Source of the DNA: Cornus controversa
Lineage: Eukaryota; Streptophyta; Magnoliopsida; Cornales; Cornaceae
Direction: 5' to 3'
Assembly (NCBI GenBank): GCA_026545225.1
Contig: CM048845.1
Location: forward strand, 18,507,001-18,571,000
DNA length: 64,000 nucleotides
A model generated the notes under the pieces. That model ran no database searches, was not told where the DNA came from, and worked only from the letters and a program-made list of their open reading frames with translations. Both the position numbers and the translations under genes were made by a program. Each line of letters starts with the position of its first letter. Within the stretch, counting starts at the first letter, position 1. Positions 20,501 through 32,300 of the stretch are shown here, one piece after another.

Positions 20501-23500
20501 TTATTACCTTATTTGCAAAAAAAAATTAATAGTTTTGGTGGGGTTATTTGAATAATAACAGGGACCTATATGCAACTAGCTAATAATATTTTAATTTAAG
20601 TTCACTTTAATATTCAATCGTAGGTTATAGGGGGTCCATCTATCTAATGAACTAAACCAACCTAGATACCTATATCTGCCAGAGTCTCACCTTATCTTCA
20701 CCAATCCATGTGATTGAACTTGGTGTTTCATATAGCCTTCGATGTCACTTCATCTTCATTATCTTCACTTGCAGACAAAAACGCAAGACATTTTTGTTCA
20801 ACTACAACCAAGTTTTATGTAACAGTATGAGCTACAATTAATGATCCATGCATCATAAATTTGCAACGTCTGTTAAAAACCGATGTGTTGAGCCTTTTGT
20901 TTTGGGGGGGGGGGGGGGGGTGTTGGGGGATGGTGAAAAGTCAAACTATATTTGCTAAATTATAATCAATTTTACCCAAGCAAGCAAAAGATACAATTTA
21001 TATATAATAAACAAAAGCTTCAAAGCCCAACAAAGAAGTTAGAAAATCCAAATATAAGACTTATTTGAATGTGCCCATGGCTTACCCCAATAACTTCTTC
21101 AGGCTGTGGGCGCTGATCCTTTGGGCGATCACAAAAGTTCTTGTATTCCTCCGCATCTCTAATGGCATGTGTACTTAGCTGCCCATGGAGTACAAGTTTG
21201 AAATGTATGGATATCACTAAAATGAGATACAAAGTCCATTAACTACAAAAGAAAAAAATATCTAGCCCTAGCACACAGAAAGAAGAGAAAGAGAGAGTTA
21301 CACAAGCAAGACTCTAAAGGATAAAGATCAGTAACATTGAAAAAGTTGAGTTTATTGAGTTTATCACGCAAGGGGGGGGGAAGCATGAGCATACACACAA
21401 GAAAATCCCTATAATTATCACCAGACACAATTCGGAATTTTACGACAATGACGAGGCCATATTTCATAAGCTTCTTGAATAACTAACAAGAACAAACACT
21501 TGAGGCTAAGAAGTCTTCTCAGCAAGAACAAATGATAATCGCATTCTATAGCCTTAACAAGGAGTTTGCTCATGCTAAATCAACATCTGTTGCCAATTTA
21601 ATTTGTAAAAACCTACAAGTTCTAATGCTCTCAATCAGACATGGAAAGGGTGAAGTTAGTGTGAACTCTAAAGTATTGCATCACTTACTCCATCGCTATA
21701 CCGGAACTAGTTCTCTATGATCTTTTCGAGGGTTTATAATTGTGGAAATCCGAGCCTTAATGCCAGGGAATTAGTTGTCAAAATATTCTATTTTAGTCAA
21801 GTTTTATATTTAGATAAGATGAGATTTGGTTTCCTGTAACTAATATCTTAGCTATAATAGAGATTTAGTTTTCTATTTTTTGGTAAACAATTATTCTCTC
21901 CGATTGATTGTTGTAATCAAGGTGAGTCTGATTCTCTTTTGGTCTCTTAGCCTATAAAGCTGTTGTATAGCATTGTATTTGGATCATCAGAGTATGAAAT
22001 AAAGAAATAGGGTTCAGACCAATATTCTACAATAATCATTATTAAATTAACCAAGAAAATGTCAACCTAAAGTTTACATTTAAGATTGCATCACAGTCAC
22101 GTACTATTGACAGTAGCAGTGGTAGCAACTAAAATTATAGCACAAACAAAAACAATATGCTTTTTAACACTGAGCCAAAAAAAGAAGCATGAAACCCACC
22201 TCAACATCGCATTTCATCTCCTTCGGACAAGGTTTCACCATATAAAGTCTCTGCAACAAGATAGCTGTCAGAAATAACCAAGGGAATATGTCTTTGAAAA
22301 ACTAATACTAAAAACCTCATCGAACTGATAAATAAGTAATTTATATCATCGAAAAATCTAATTATCTTCTTTTTTATAATTTCTCATTTCATTAAAGGAA
22401 CAACAGACATAAAAAAGAAAATACTTAAAGGGGAGAAACCTGAAGCAAACTAGAAGGCAAAAAAACTGAGAATGTCCGGCCCAGAATACCATCTCAATTA
22501 GTGTAGAATGCAAATACGAGTTTAATGAGTCTAAAGGGAAACAAGTAGGTTAGACAAATGATAAGGACATGAGCAATACCTGCCGAAAGGGCTTGTGAGG
22601 AGTTCTCCAGAATGCCTGTCAACACAAAAGCCATCCCTTATGAAGCTAAATATTGGCAAGTGCAAACTGAATTAGGAAGTGAAAATTGCATGGGTTTCTA
22701 ATTATACTGACTTGTTCAATATATAAAACCTTCGAACCATCATCCATCTCTGCAGCTGGGCACGAAAGCCATCTACACAAATGATAAGAAGTTTGAGGAT
22801 TTTAGGTATACTTCAAACAACACAGCGCATCATGGAACATAAAGATGCTTCAGACATATCAAGCATCACTAACAGAAAATTTCATAATCTAGGCATGAGT
22901 TTGCTCATGTAGAACAATCTGGGGAACATGTAATACTCCTTTTAGGAAGCTAGGGGCTTTTAAATTAGTACCAAGATTCATCTTATTGAAAAGAAAATAG
23001 CATCGATGCGAGTGAAGGAGAAAAGCCCCACTAAGCAATACTGACATGTGGCAATGCGTGCACAATACAATTCCATCAGCCAAACACACACACAAGCAAT
23101 GATAAGATGTTTAATGACTAGAAGACGCTAGCTGACTAACAAACTCTGGAGCTGTTTGAACACCAAGGGTGGCCAAGTACCAGAATGATGAGGTTACACC
23201 ACTCGGAGCCAGGGCGGACTCACAGACTTCCAGCATCCAGTAAAGAAAGATGTGATGAGCAGACTGGACCATGAAGATTGGGCCAACAGCATCAAGAAAT
23301 CCATAACCCACAAGAGGTGGTCTAGGCTTGTGCGCCCAACTCAATCTCGCTAATTGAAGAGCTGATGTCAAGGGCAACAATGATGGCAAAAAGAGGACAT
23401 CTTTTCCAATCATGGAGAACTTCAATACCGAGATCCTCACCAGCCATAGAAGCGAGCCGCACTTAAATACCAGTTGTACTAGACCCTAACGTATGCAACA

Positions 23501-24015
23501 ACCATTATCTGATCTCATTACAAGCCTTGAACTTCAAACATCTTTGATGACTTAAGTATCATAGCCTATCTCGCCGATACCACGCCAGTACTTAGGGTTT
23601 TCATTTGTATTTGCATATCTAAAACAACTTGCTGAAGGTTTACATGACGATGAGGAAAGCACCTCCGCAATGCTCATGAAGGAAGTAAATTTACAAGAAC
23701 ATGAGCAGTAAGTAAACTTCATGTTACATCTAAATAACTCAGAAGTTATTTTGACACCCCCCTCGTAGTTGAGTTGCCCTTTCACTTTTTAATTAGCATT
23801 TAAATGAAAAAATTTACTATCTATAATAAAGTCATTTTGAGGAAAAGAATCCCCCTTAAAAAATGTTGAGCTTTGTTATTTTAAGATAACTTTAAAATGA
23901 TCAGATACCAATAATCATGATGAAGTTTCCTAGTATCCTTAATGGCTCCATTTTTAATGCATTGGTGTGCTATGTAAGAAGTGCCAAATTTAAAGGGACA
24001 CATCTAAAAAGGACC

Positions 24016-24056
<41 letters not shown>

Positions 24057-26254
24057 CTCAAATCAACTCAAAAGAACATTTTTCCAAGTATTTTGAATAT
24101 CATAACCATGAATTTTGTTTTGCCATTAAGCTTTAAGGTCATAATCTCAATCAAACCACATACTACCATATATTTTCTTATTGTCTCAACCCATATTAGT
24201 TTCGCTCCTCTTCCCCCTTATATTATCATTAATGTGGACCACATTACTGCTCCTTGCTAGTGCATTTGTTGGAGTTCATTGCATAAGGCCAAACCCTCCT
24301 AACGGATTTTCTCATTTTATCTCCAACTTATGCTATTAGTTGTCTCATGAATATGTTTTTTTTTTCTTTCTTATTTAAATTCCACCATATATTTCTTAGG
24401 TTTATAATATTTGTTCTTTTTCTTCATTGTCCTTTAACATATACATTTAAAATAGTCAACATATGCTGCTATGTTAAACTTTTTCTTGCATAACTTTACA
24501 ATCTTTGCATGTTAGTGAACCCACTATTCTAGTTAGAAAAAATCAATTTGACCAAATCTAACTAACTTGTAAAGGTTATTAATGTTCATATCACTTTATA
24601 AAATAGGTTTTTGCTATCGTAAGACTATATACCATTACGAAGTTTATTATAGACTACTCAGGGTCATTGTTTCTCCAAATCCCTATCCACCATACTCATC
24701 TCCTGTCCTACACAATCTTTTGTGTTATCAAAGTTTCTCCCTCTAAGTATTTTTCTACTTCAGGTATTCCTTAAATTGACTCATCCGTATGCTTCTAGAT
24801 ATTGTGTTTTAATATGTTCCTGTAAACTTTGCACAGTAAAGAGAAGAAAAAAATGTGTATCTCATATACAGAATAGCAATTACAAAGGTTGAGTGTGAAT
24901 AAATAAATAATCCCTAACTAAAAAGAGGAAAGACAAAGCTAACCTCAACCAATATAAACAAGTACATAACACAACTCTCTAACAGTTCCTCTAGTTCTAC
25001 TTGGGGTGCATAAACATTATTTATAAAAACCATATATATATATATATATATATTTGGTTATTATATTAACTGGATTTCCTTTCAATGCAACTTTTATTAA
25101 TATTATTCTATCCCCTATTCCAATAAGGGTTAAAACGCCTTCTTTTAAATCTTTTCAATGGGTTTCTCCACTCCATTTTTATGGCTATCTTTTCTCTACT
25201 ACTCACTCAGCTCTCATTCTAATAATAGTTATATGAGCTCTGTCCAATTAATTGTCAATGTTCCACCATTCTAGTTCACTAATCTAAGCCCACTATCTTG
25301 AACTAACTTCTTTATCCTTGCTCATCCAAGAAAATTCAAGAATCCTGCCTACTTTTTACTATATTCAAAAGTCAATGAGGTGCCCCTTGTCCCATTTCTC
25401 GAAAAATCCAAAAGACATTGCAACACGTTGCATAACGAAAATGTCCTAACATTTACTTGAATATTATGTAGATACACAGTTATAAACTGCATCAATGAGA
25501 AAAAGTGTCCAACGCATATTAAGAGCAATAATAGAGTAAGTAAAATTATAAAATTAATATGGATTGATATAGTAAATAAAATCCAAAAAAAAAAGAGGAT
25601 ATGATAAAGAAGGTGGTTTAACTGAGGTTATGCTTCAGATTGAATAAAATTACCAAATAGATTCATGTAACCAATCCTAAATCACTTTGTTTAGTTGAAT
25701 TGAGTCTATATATATTAACTTTACCGAAAGAAACACACACACACACTACTACTACTCAAGACTAGAGTTGCTTCTTTGTTTCAAAAAATTTATATATATG
25801 TAATGACTATATACATAACAGTGAGATTTTGTAAGTAATACAAAAAAGGGGATTTCTGAGGTAAAAAAAAAATACCTCAAATTGAAATAATTGTCAGGAT
25901 CTCTGGATGCTTGCTCCCTCGAGAACTACAAGTAAAGATGATAGTTGATGATTGTTAAATGAGAAGTAAATTAATAAACAATACACAACTATAATCAGCA
26001 AATAAATACATACACATATACAGAGTACAGACACACAAATACACATAGAGAGAAAACATAAGATATAAAAAGGCAAGTACCTTCTCGCCGCTGAGTGACT
26101 GAGCAACAATACGGGTATGATCCCAACGAGTGGTGGACTTGGTGAGACGCCTCAGCAACACTGCCCCTCCGATCAGTACCACCGTCTTCAATACTATTCC
26201 CCTTGCTCTGCTCCACCCGTTCATGTTCGGGTCCGACTCCGACCCATTTCCCAT
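17576..26254 (-). CDS. CRL: CRUMPLED LEAF (CRL), chromophore-lyase-like plastid envelope protein, nine exons
   Basis: Exons on minus: 26254-26081, 25925-25876, 22772-22712, 22615-22580, 22250-22200, 21178-21086, 18207-18103, 17922-17830, 17713-17576. All introns have GT...AG ends, and the joined frame of 801 bases is open for 266 residues. This is close to the known length of Arabidopsis CRL, as I recall it. Recognised segments in order: SRARGIVLKTVVLIGGAVLL (about residues 16-35, a single membrane helix), TKSTTRWDHTRIV, REQASRDPDNYFNLR, FWRTPHKPFRQRLYMVKPCP, AIRDAEEYKNFCDRPKDQRP, HLTTIHLKRCERGKRCLYEG, YCTSELAVLKNNEIHSWDRG and a KGGPYEFKPAP C-terminal part. CRL belongs to the CpcT/CpeT lyase family, sits in the outer plastid envelope and is needed for normal plastid division and leaf form. 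The start ATG at 26254 gives MGNGSESDPN, matching the family N-terminus. Introns 2 (3.1 kb) and 6 (2.9 kb) are long; intron 5 holds a solo LTR and intron 6 a SINE. The exons appear intact. Confidence 0.95.
19682..19780 (+). mobile_element. Short tRNA-derived SINE in CRL intron 6, TSD AAAATAGAAA
   Basis: A 99-bp insert with a pol III B box (GGTTCAAGTCCC) and a CTCCTCTACC-type A-box region ends in an A-run and is flanked by perfect 10-bp duplications AAAATAGAAA (19672-19681 and 19781-19790). It lies antisense to CRL transcription. It is shorter than typical plant SINEs and probably 5'-truncated. Confidence 0.78.
20165..20400. repeat. Two ~120-bp imperfect direct repeats
   Basis: Both copies carry AAAGAATGGRCARRTWARTAGTTTTT, then TTGYTAGYAACGKCARYCTAA, then TTTGCATRKTT and a CCCTTTTATTTGAACA-type end. 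They lie in CRL intron 6. Origin unknown. Confidence 0.6.
20904..20920 (+). repeat. G17 homopolymer in CRL intron 6
   Basis: Seventeen consecutive G, followed after TGTT by GGGGG. The transcribed (minus) strand product carries C17, so a G-quadruplex would form on the non-RNA-like strand. Confidence 0.9.
21741..22031 (+). mobile_element. Solo LTR (copia-like) in CRL intron 5, TSD ATAAT
   Basis: The 291-bp insert opens TGTGGAAATC and closes ATTCTACA, a short imperfect inverted end pair (TGTGGAA/TGTAGAA). It is bracketed by identical ATAAT duplications (21736-21740, 22032-22036). Inside on plus are AGTTTTCTATTTTTTGG, a CCTATAAAG TATA-like box near 21951 and an AATAAAG poly(A)-like signal near 21999, the order expected of an LTR. 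There is no internal region. It is antisense to CRL and removed with the intron. Confidence 0.85.
22773..25875 (-). other. CRL intron 2, AT-rich with an unexplained open frame
   Basis: The 3.1-kb intron contains a (TA)n tract (24018-24055), a second TA tract near 25033 and an unrecognised 109-codon minus-strand open frame (23440-23111). No LTR ends, TSDs or known protein motifs were identified. Confidence 0.7.
23111..23440 (-). other. Unrecognised 109-codon open frame in CRL intron 2
   Basis: The frame is hydrophobic (FLPSLLPLTSALQLARLSW, then IFMVQSAHHIFLYWMLEV) and its base composition is richer in G+C than the rest of the intron. I cannot assign a family. It could be a captured gene fragment or a transposon remnant, or chance. 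Lying inside an intron of an intact gene on the same strand, it is unlikely to be an independent gene. Confidence 0.2.
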
Positions 26255-26395
26255 CCCCAAACACTCTTACCCACCCTCTTCCTATTCCCCCAAACCCTAT
26301 CCTAACTCCTCATCATCATCACTTCAATACAGAAACACATATGGAAAGGAAAAAACAAAGAAGAAACTGAAAGGGTTTTATCTTTATGGTGAAAA

Positions 26396-26429
<34 letters not shown>

Positions 26430-27060
26430 GAAATTCTGAGTCCCCTTCTCTGTGACTGTCTGCGCTGCGCTGGGGAAATGGTAATCGAGGGGGGAATTTC
26501 GTTTCCTCTGCTTTTGCACTGAAATCCAAATCCAAGGGAAATGCTTATACCAGTTTAAAGTCACCACTTGAATTATTGTGATTTGCAAGAGCTAAGGGTC
26601 ACAAGTTGTCCAACAACACCTATTTGTGTATTATATATACACACACGTGTAAAAAATTACTACTGATCTTTCATCGTTAGGATTTGAAGTTTCATAAAAA
26701 TATAAGTCCAAGTCCGTTCCATAGTCCATCCTCTGCAGTACCGCATCCATGGGATGCTCACGCAACATGTGCTGTATTGTAGAGAATCCGGATTGGTAGA
26801 CTAGATCTGAACTTATATTTTTATAAAATTTTAAGGCTTAAATGACACGTGTGATGTTTGTATGGAATGGTCACAAGCATCACACGTGTGAGGTGTGTTG
26901 TATTGCAAAGGAACTGGACTCATGGACTGGACCTGAACTTGTGATTTATAAAACTTTAAGGCTTAAATGACACCTCTCATGTTTGTATACCGTCCAGTGC
27001 AATACAACACTTATACAGTACTGCCTCTAATTCACTCACCCCATTCATATGCAGACCATG
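26255..27060. other. CRL 5' flank with microsatellite and direct repeats
   Basis: Upstream of the CRL start lies a C/T-rich leader and a (TG)(TA) microsatellite at 26399-26430. Further out, two ~80-bp direct repeats at about 26790-26872 and 26918-26995 share GATTTATAAAA/TTTTATAAAA, then CTTTAAGGCTTAAATGACAC and ATGTTTGTAT. No other gene is visible. Confidence 0.6.
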
Positions 27061-27066
27061 TAACTT

Positions 27067-27697
27067 GGGTGCAATTTGAGTTGGACAACTTAAACCCAAT
27101 TCAATTTTTTATAAGTTTGGTCAATTATTTTTACAATTAGAGTTGAGCTTGGATTTTAAAATTTTAACCCGAATTTAATTAGGGTAGAGTCGAGCTTGGA
27201 TTGAAAATTTTTAACCCTAATTTAATTAGGGTTAGACTTGGGTTGAGATGCCAATAAACCGAGCTCAACTCGAACTCGAATTGTAATATTATTTTTATAT
27301 ATATTTTTTATTTTAAATATATTATATATAATATTCAAATTATGATACCTTTTTCTTCTCAACTTTCTTTATTTAAATCTTAATTTATTGTATGTTAACA
27401 CTTTGAATAATTAATTTTTTAAAAATTTGTTTGAATTTTTTTAAAATTTGCATTATTTTTCGTGTGCTTAGGAGTAATGTAATGTGAAACTTATTAAAAA
27501 TCACTTTAAATTTTCAACATGGAGATTGTTGATATAGATAATCCGAATTAACCCTACTTTCTAACCTGAAATCTCAACCCGAGTTTAAAAATTTAAGAAT
27601 AGGTTGAGCTACGGTTGAGTAGTTAGGGTTAAAAGTCGGGTTATGGTTCAACATTTCATATGTAGGATTGAGCCCAAATTGTACCTCTAACCCGTTC
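27067..27697. mobile_element. MITE-like element with imperfect inverted ends
   Basis: The left end GGGTGCAATTTGAGTTGGAC and the right end (reverse complement GAGGTACAATTTGGGCTCAA) pair imperfectly. Sub-terminal TTTAACCCGAATTTAATTAGGG and CGGGTTATGG-like motifs recur around an AT-rich core. No coding capacity; no clear TSD. hAT-like MITEs of this style are common near plant genes. Confidence 0.45.
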
Positions 27698-27699
27698 AA

Positions 27700-29342
27700 T
27701 CCACCCGAGTTGGCTGAAACTGTTCCGAAGTTCCATTCCAAAATCAAGCTATCAATGTATATTTTATATATAAAAAATACCAAATGTGCCGACTCCTTGA
27801 CACCCACTGTGAGGGACTCCTCTCTCACCGTCAGAATTTCTATCATTGTTCTTTGTGTATTGATAAAATTACTTAGGAATTTGCTTTTTGTATTTAAGGA
27901 CTAATGAGTCTTACTTTTGAAATTATTTTGCATTTAAGTTCTAAATCACTCAATCTTTCATTCATGTAGTTACCAAATTAGAATTAAAATTTTGTAAATG
28001 TACTTTTTATTAAAAAAATAAAATGTCCAATTTTTATGTTCAACTATTTAAATAAATTTCAATTTTATCTTTACAAAAGTCAAACATGTGAATTCTACAC
28101 AAAATAATTTAAATTGGATTTAAATTAAATTAATTATAATATGTAATATTCATTAGTTCACTAAAATTTTAAAAAAAAATTCAAAAATAAATTTGAACTT
28201 TAAACAAAAACTCATAAAAGTTATAAAAAATATAAAAAAAAAAAAAAGGTATAAGGGTAACATTATACTATATTGACTCTGGATAAAGAGATTTCTCACC
28301 ACTGCAATACTGATGATGAGATTGAACACTAATGCAAACTTTACTAGCTAATCATGTGAGATTCAATAAAACTTGCATATTTTCAACCAAATTGAATGGT
28401 AATTCCAAAAGATAGATGCTTTCTTAAAGTTGATTGGACTTTTCAACATCCAACTTACATTTGTTTGTAAAATGCTATTGTGCACTAGAGTTCATGAGAC
28501 ATTATTACATAGTCCGGATGATGTGGTTCCGGCCATTCACAAGAACCAAACTGTTGAATAAAATTAACACATTTGATTGCGTGACAGCTTGTGATTGGTC
28601 GGGACTACATAATTCCGGACAATGTAATAATTTCTCATGAGTTCAGACTCATCCAGTGTAAGAGATTACTTGGGTTGACATTCTGTGAACTTCTGAGAGA
28701 GAATATTTCAAACTCGTCTTCCTAAATTTTCAATATGAATGCAAGGAAATGATCGTCTGATACAATGTTAGAACACCAATTGTTCCCAACAGACGTTAGA
28801 TAATGAACTCGACAACGTATATCAAGTTCCAACAAGAAAAATGTCGAATTTTTATCTAATAAGACTCGAAAACGTTACAAAATCTCTGAGAAAAAATGCC
28901 CATTACATCAATTAACCAAAGATGCCAAAACAAAGCTTAGTAGCAAACATGTTGAAGTGACTGACAAATAAAAATGCCACTAAATCCTCAAGTGTACAGC
29001 ACTGGATGGCACAAGAATTTGCACAACCAAATTTTCGAAAGCCAGACCACCTTGTCACAAAATCAGCTATTCCTTTAGCTTCCTCATTCAGAGTCTGGCA
29101 TAAACAGGCAATTGATCACTACCATTTCTATCCCAACAGTAATAGATGCTTACTCTTTCTAAACAGTTGAATTGGCAAGACATGCCCTCAGCAGTATAGA
29201 AGCAGTTCCATTCACAAGGCATTACGTAGATTTTTTTGCAGCAGTTTTTTCTTTATTCTTTCAGTTGTAGTAGGATCTGATTTCAATCACATGATAGCTG
29301 AAGTAGAACTTGAACCTGGAATCAGTTTTCAATCCGACTACT
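27700..29342. other. Intergenic region between CRL and the SDR gene
   Basis: AT-rich DNA with no recognisable coding region. The stretch just below 29343 should contain the SDR 3' UTR and poly(A) site. No transposon ends were recognised. Confidence 0.5.
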
Positions 29343-32300
29343 TTAGAAATGTATCTCACGTCTCTCAGAGAAGAATTTTCCGGTCACTAACTGGTCTGGA
29401 AGAAGGGAAAGCCAGACTCCGGTGTCAGCCCCTTCCTCAGGTGAGATATTCCCAGCCCAACCAGTCATGGCAGTCTTCACCCAGCCGGGGCAGTAGCAAT
29501 TGATATTTATCTTATGGCCTTCTGGTAGATCTGAAAGAATCCTGGCCATTAGCCTAGTGTAAGCATTAACCGCGAGTTTTGATATTGAGTAATCAGCATG
29601 TGTTTGAGCCCATCCGCTGGTTGTCCAACTGCCATCTTTAACTTGTTCCAAGAACTTATTCACAGTCGAATCAATCAGTTCCTCTGTGAGCGTATCCACA
29701 TCTTCCAGTTGGTGTCTCAATGTGTCATCTTCAATTCTCTGTTGCAGAGGACTTTGATCATTCATAAGAAGCAAAGGGAATAAAGACTCCTAATTTAATC
29801 TCACAAAGCTTCTGTTATTTCTTACTGCAAATAGTCCCAATATAATACCCTGGAGTGGAATTGGGTTAGGTATACATTCAATCCTTTAGTGAGTGTCTTA
29901 AATACCATTATACTATCATAGAGAGAAAAAGAGAGAGATTATGATCCTCCTGCATATTGAAGATTTGAGGAACTGATATTTCTAACACGGTTCATCCATA
30001 CATGGCCTTTCTTTTACAGAAAGAAAGAGGAACCTTAAAGGAATTATATGGATAGAGAAACAAAAACAAAAAAATTGTGAGTCGAAATGCATATGACCAG
30101 AATATTTGAAGTTGAAAAGGAGCTAACATGGAAAAAGATTTGTTGCACTCAAAATGCAGAAGAAAATTAAAAGATTCTCTCATGGTCAGCAATTGTTATG
30201 GCACTAAAGGAATCCAAGTTTCTCGGCACTCTCCAGAAGTCAGGTTACACAACAACATTCATCAACCATATGGCAAAGACATGCATCTCTGTTTTTCATT
30301 TAATATTCTTATTTAATAATAAATTATGCCTCTTCTTGCTCGTACACGAAGAAGCACACATGGATTTTCCACTTTCCACTTGGAAATACAGTATTGGGCT
30401 GGAATCCCCCTTGAGGATAAAGCAATTAGAGCACATAAACTTCTTTGGGCACATAATACATTCGGCATGCATAGCAAAACACTCTTCTATGCCTTCATTG
30501 CCAGATTACAAATGCATCATTAGTTCCTAACCCAAAAAAGGCCCCTCTCCTTCCTCCAATTAATCTCTCTCAAATATCATGGAAAAGAAACAAGAGCAAT
30601 AAGGAAAGCAAAAAGACAACATCAAATTACTTACATGTCGCTTTCCATTAAGTCTTCCCAATCGTGAGCTCACATTAACAATACGAGCACCATAAGCAGA
30701 AGGCCTCATTAACGGGATCATAGCTTTAATTATATTTTTGGTCCCAAAATAGTTGGTTTGAATAACTTTTTCAGCAAATTCAATAGAAATGTCCGACCCT
30801 TGATTGAAGCTAACACCTGCATTGTTTATCTGTAAAAGTTTGTAAAAGATCAATTATCCAATGATGAAGATTATCTCACATATGCTAGAAACCACCATAT
30901 AGACCTACCAGTGAACAAAGAGGTATCAGTATGCAATATTGATTATACAACAAATTAGAGAATATTATACATACTCACTTTTTGTATACTCAAACGCCAT
31001 ATATTTGATCATTCAATAAAGGTTTCCCAACATTAGTTTTTACTACCCAAATTCATATCTAGCATATTACATATGTAAACTAAATATTGACCAATCTAAG
31101 TTCTTTTATGTTTAACAATGCAAAACAAAATCAAAACATCAGTTTTTGCTAACCAAATTTGTATCTAAAATTACAAGTCTAAACTAAATATTGACCAATC
31201 TAAGTTCCTTAATGTTTAATAATGCAAAACAGAATCAAACTCAATATCAGGAAACTTAGATGAAAAAAGAAGAGCAATCAGTGAAATGAGCTTGACACAT
31301 ATTATGATGGGAATATCAACCTACATGGCAAAAAACAGTAACTGGTAGAAATAGAAATTATGATATTGGCATCTTACCAAAATATCTAGACCACCATAGT
31401 TCTGTTGTAACCAATCAGCAAAGAGTGAGATTGATGAAGAATCCAGAACATCCAATTGATGGAAGAAGACATTCAAACCTCCTTCTTGTAAAACCTTTGC
31501 TGCTTCTTCACCAACACCTGCATCTCTTGATGTCAGAATAACTGTCAACCCATGCACGGCGAGTTGGTGTGCAATCTCAAACCCGATCCCTCTGTTTGCA
31601 CCAGTCACCACAACAATGGTATCTGGAGTCCACCACCTGTCAATGCCAGAAAATATAATATTTTATACTTCCATTACGGTTCATCCATACATGGCCTTTC
31701 TTTTACAGAAAGAAAGAGGAACCTTAAAGGAATTATACTTTAACAGTAAACTTAACTTCTGCGAAAATGGAACAAATAAGGAAAAAATTTGAGAGTCGAA
31801 ATGCATATGACCAGAATATTCGGATAAAAAATCAAATCGGATCGTTTAATATGCTTATCGAATTCAGATTATCCTTAAAGGAACCTTAAAAAATTTGAGA
31901 GTCAAAATGCATATGACCAGAATATTTGAAGTTAAAGAGGAGAGAATAAGGAAAAAGATTTGTTGCACTCAAAATGCAGAAGAAAGTTAAAAGATTCTCT
32001 CATGGTCAGCAATTGTTATGGGACTAAAGGAATCCAAGTTCCTCGCACTCTCCAGAAGTCAGGTTACACAACAGCATTCATCAACCATATGGCAAAGACA
32101 TGCATCTTTGTTTTTCATTTAATATTCTTATTTAATAATAAATTATTCCTCTTCTGGAGTCTACCACCTGCCAATGCCAGAACATATAATATTTTATACT
32201 TCCATAACTGGGACTTAGAGTAAAATGTCACTAGATGAAAGCCAAAGTAACAGAAAGTGAAAATAGTTTTCAGCATATATTCGGTTAGAATGAAAATTTT

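Larger units (their letters stand above)
18208..21085 (-). other. CRL intron 6 with repeats
   Basis: Contains a SINE (19682-19780), two direct ~120-bp repeats at about 20165-20400 and a G17 run (20904-20920). The rest has no recognisable gene. Confidence 0.8.

Noticed and set aside
24090..25400. Suspected LINE reverse transcriptase in CRL intron 2
   Set aside because: I translated both strands by eye and found no conserved RT or endonuclease motif, so I do not call it.
25894..26588. Additional open frames on both strands around the CRL first exon
   Set aside because: They overlap CRL exon 1 in other frames or are simple TA/TG repeats; only the frame starting at 26254 has family similarity and a proper splice donor.
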